A DNA stretch of 64,000 nt from assembly GCA_019009955.1 (NCBI GenBank), contig CM032228.1, forward strand, positions 178,923,501 to 178,987,500. The letters run 5' to 3'. Under the pieces are notes generated by a model, which was not told the DNA's origin, made no database searches, and saw only the letters and a program-made list of their open reading frames with translations. The stretch's first letter is position 1; the number at the start of each line of letters is the position of its first letter. A program made the position numbers and the translations under genes. Below are positions 63,426-64,000 of this stretch, piece by piece. This stretch comes from Riptortus pedestris. Its lineage: Eukaryota; Arthropoda; Insecta; Hemiptera; Alydidae.

Positions 63426-63815
63426 AAAAACACTAAACGTCTGTCACCCCGGGTAAACTAAGTAAATTTACCACGAGTTGGAATTACACACTGATGATCT
63501 TATCTCAGCATATATTGTTCATTTTTCTCGCTGTAAAAATCTTTTGTGGCCAGAAGTTAAAATGTAAGCTGGGCATGAGATGTTCAAAGACTCAGTAACT
63601 GGACGTAAAATTACAAGGAGCAGAAGTGGGGGTATAAGACATTTCCAACTTCAGAAATTACCCCTCTAAAGGCCCCCGTCCTTTCCCTTGGCCTATTTCA
63701 TCCATTAACGAGCTTAATCTTTAGATTCATATGAAATGCTTATATGTCGAGTTTCGTAACGAACAAACAAAAATGGCCACAGCTAGAGCGGTAGCACACA
63801 AATGTGTGTGTGTAT
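63419..63815 (-). mobile_element. Helentron-like element, copy 15, 5'-truncated
   Basis: 3' end decayed (ACTAAACGTCTGTCACCCCG then GGTAAACTAAGTAAATTTAC), followed by GGAGCAGAAGTGGGGGTATA, TTAACGAGCTTAATCTTTAG, TATGTCGAGTTTCGTAACGA, CCACAGCTAGAGCGGTAGCA and a short (GT)n at about 63804-63814. The body is internally shortened and the segment beyond the microsatellite is missing. Confidence 0.75.
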
Positions 63816-63867
63816 AGAATAGAAATTTGCTTGAAGAAATAATTAAGGAATTTAATTCATATTTCAG

Positions 63868-64000
63868 TCCCCCGGAGTGTCTTGGCTATCTAGGCCAGTG
63901 CGTCACCATCTGCGCCGCAAACTGGATCGGCTGCTCTCAAGAATATATAGACCAATTCTTGATTCGGCAAACCTTTCCTGACTCGACACTTTCTGACAGT
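63868..64000 (+). CDS. Possible coding exon running off the window end
   Basis: After a strong acceptor-like sequence (GGAATTTAATTCATATTTCAG region, AG at 63866-63867) the composition changes abruptly to about half G+C. One phase is open for 44 codons to the last base (PPECLGYLGQCVTICAANWI, GCSQEYIDQFLIRQTFPDST...). A second phase is open for 37 codons (SPGVSWLSRPVRHHLRRKLD...) and then stops. The first is preferred because it stays open. The peptide is not recognised. Cysteine content (five in 27 residues) is notable. There is no downstream context to test it. Confidence 0.35.

Noticed and set aside
63868..63960. Minus-strand D-P-V-C-G-A-D-G string resembling a Kazal-type motif
   Set aside because: The other cysteines of the fold are absent and the frame closes shortly after. 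The plus-strand exon reading has the better splice signal.

Overview
The window looks like intergenic or intronic DNA from an invertebrate animal. It is strongly AT-rich (roughly a third G+C by eye), full of (AT)n, (GT)n and (GA)n microsatellites, and lacks any long open reading frame. It carries tRNA-derived SINEs, broken non-LTR retrotransposons, a dead Tc1-family DNA transposon and many copies of one Helentron/DINE-like non-autonomous element. Nothing suggests bacterial operons, an organelle or a virus. I cannot name the species. The mix fits an arthropod (a copepod-like genome is my weak guess) or a mollusc.

Layout. 1-300 holds a possible exon of a carotenoid-oxygenase-family gene on the minus strand, without the expected histidine and ending in a stop. 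2.8-3.9 kb, 8.9-12.1 kb, 24.2-28 kb, 29.6-30.3 kb, 35.1-35.8 kb, 51.3-58.4 kb and 62.7-63.8 kb hold copies of the Helentron-like element. It is about 0.7-0.9 kb, with AGCAGATTTCCC at its 5' end, the reverse complement near its 3' end, a 6-bp stem-loop, and usually an internal microsatellite. 6.07-7.52 kb is a complete but dead Tc1-like element with paired repeats at each end. LINE remains lie at 9.4-10.1, 18.8-19.6 and 30.6-31.5 kb, with isolated LINE 3' tails at 5.3, 13.2 and 20.0 kb. SINEs lie at 4.3, 22.4, 33.7-34.2 (a tandem pair), 49.0 and 60.4 kb. 43.15-44.58 kb is a 91-bp tandem repeat array. 52.39-53.17 kb is a fold-back element with arms of almost 300 bp.

Genes. No complete gene can be assembled. 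Besides the 5'-end exon, two stretches look like internal exons by splice signals and open frame: 38656-38826 on the minus strand and 63868 to the window end on the plus strand. Neither is recognised. Several 200-500 bp islands with higher G+C (about 1.0-1.4, 18.2-18.6, 26.4-26.9, 36.6-36.95, 53.2-53.5 and 62.0-62.2 kb) stand out and are candidate regulatory or conserved non-coding elements.

The parts do not form a pathway. The window is mainly a record of successive transposon insertions: Helentron-like copies inserted into each other, repeated head-to-head pairing of copies, and LINE and SINE insertions.
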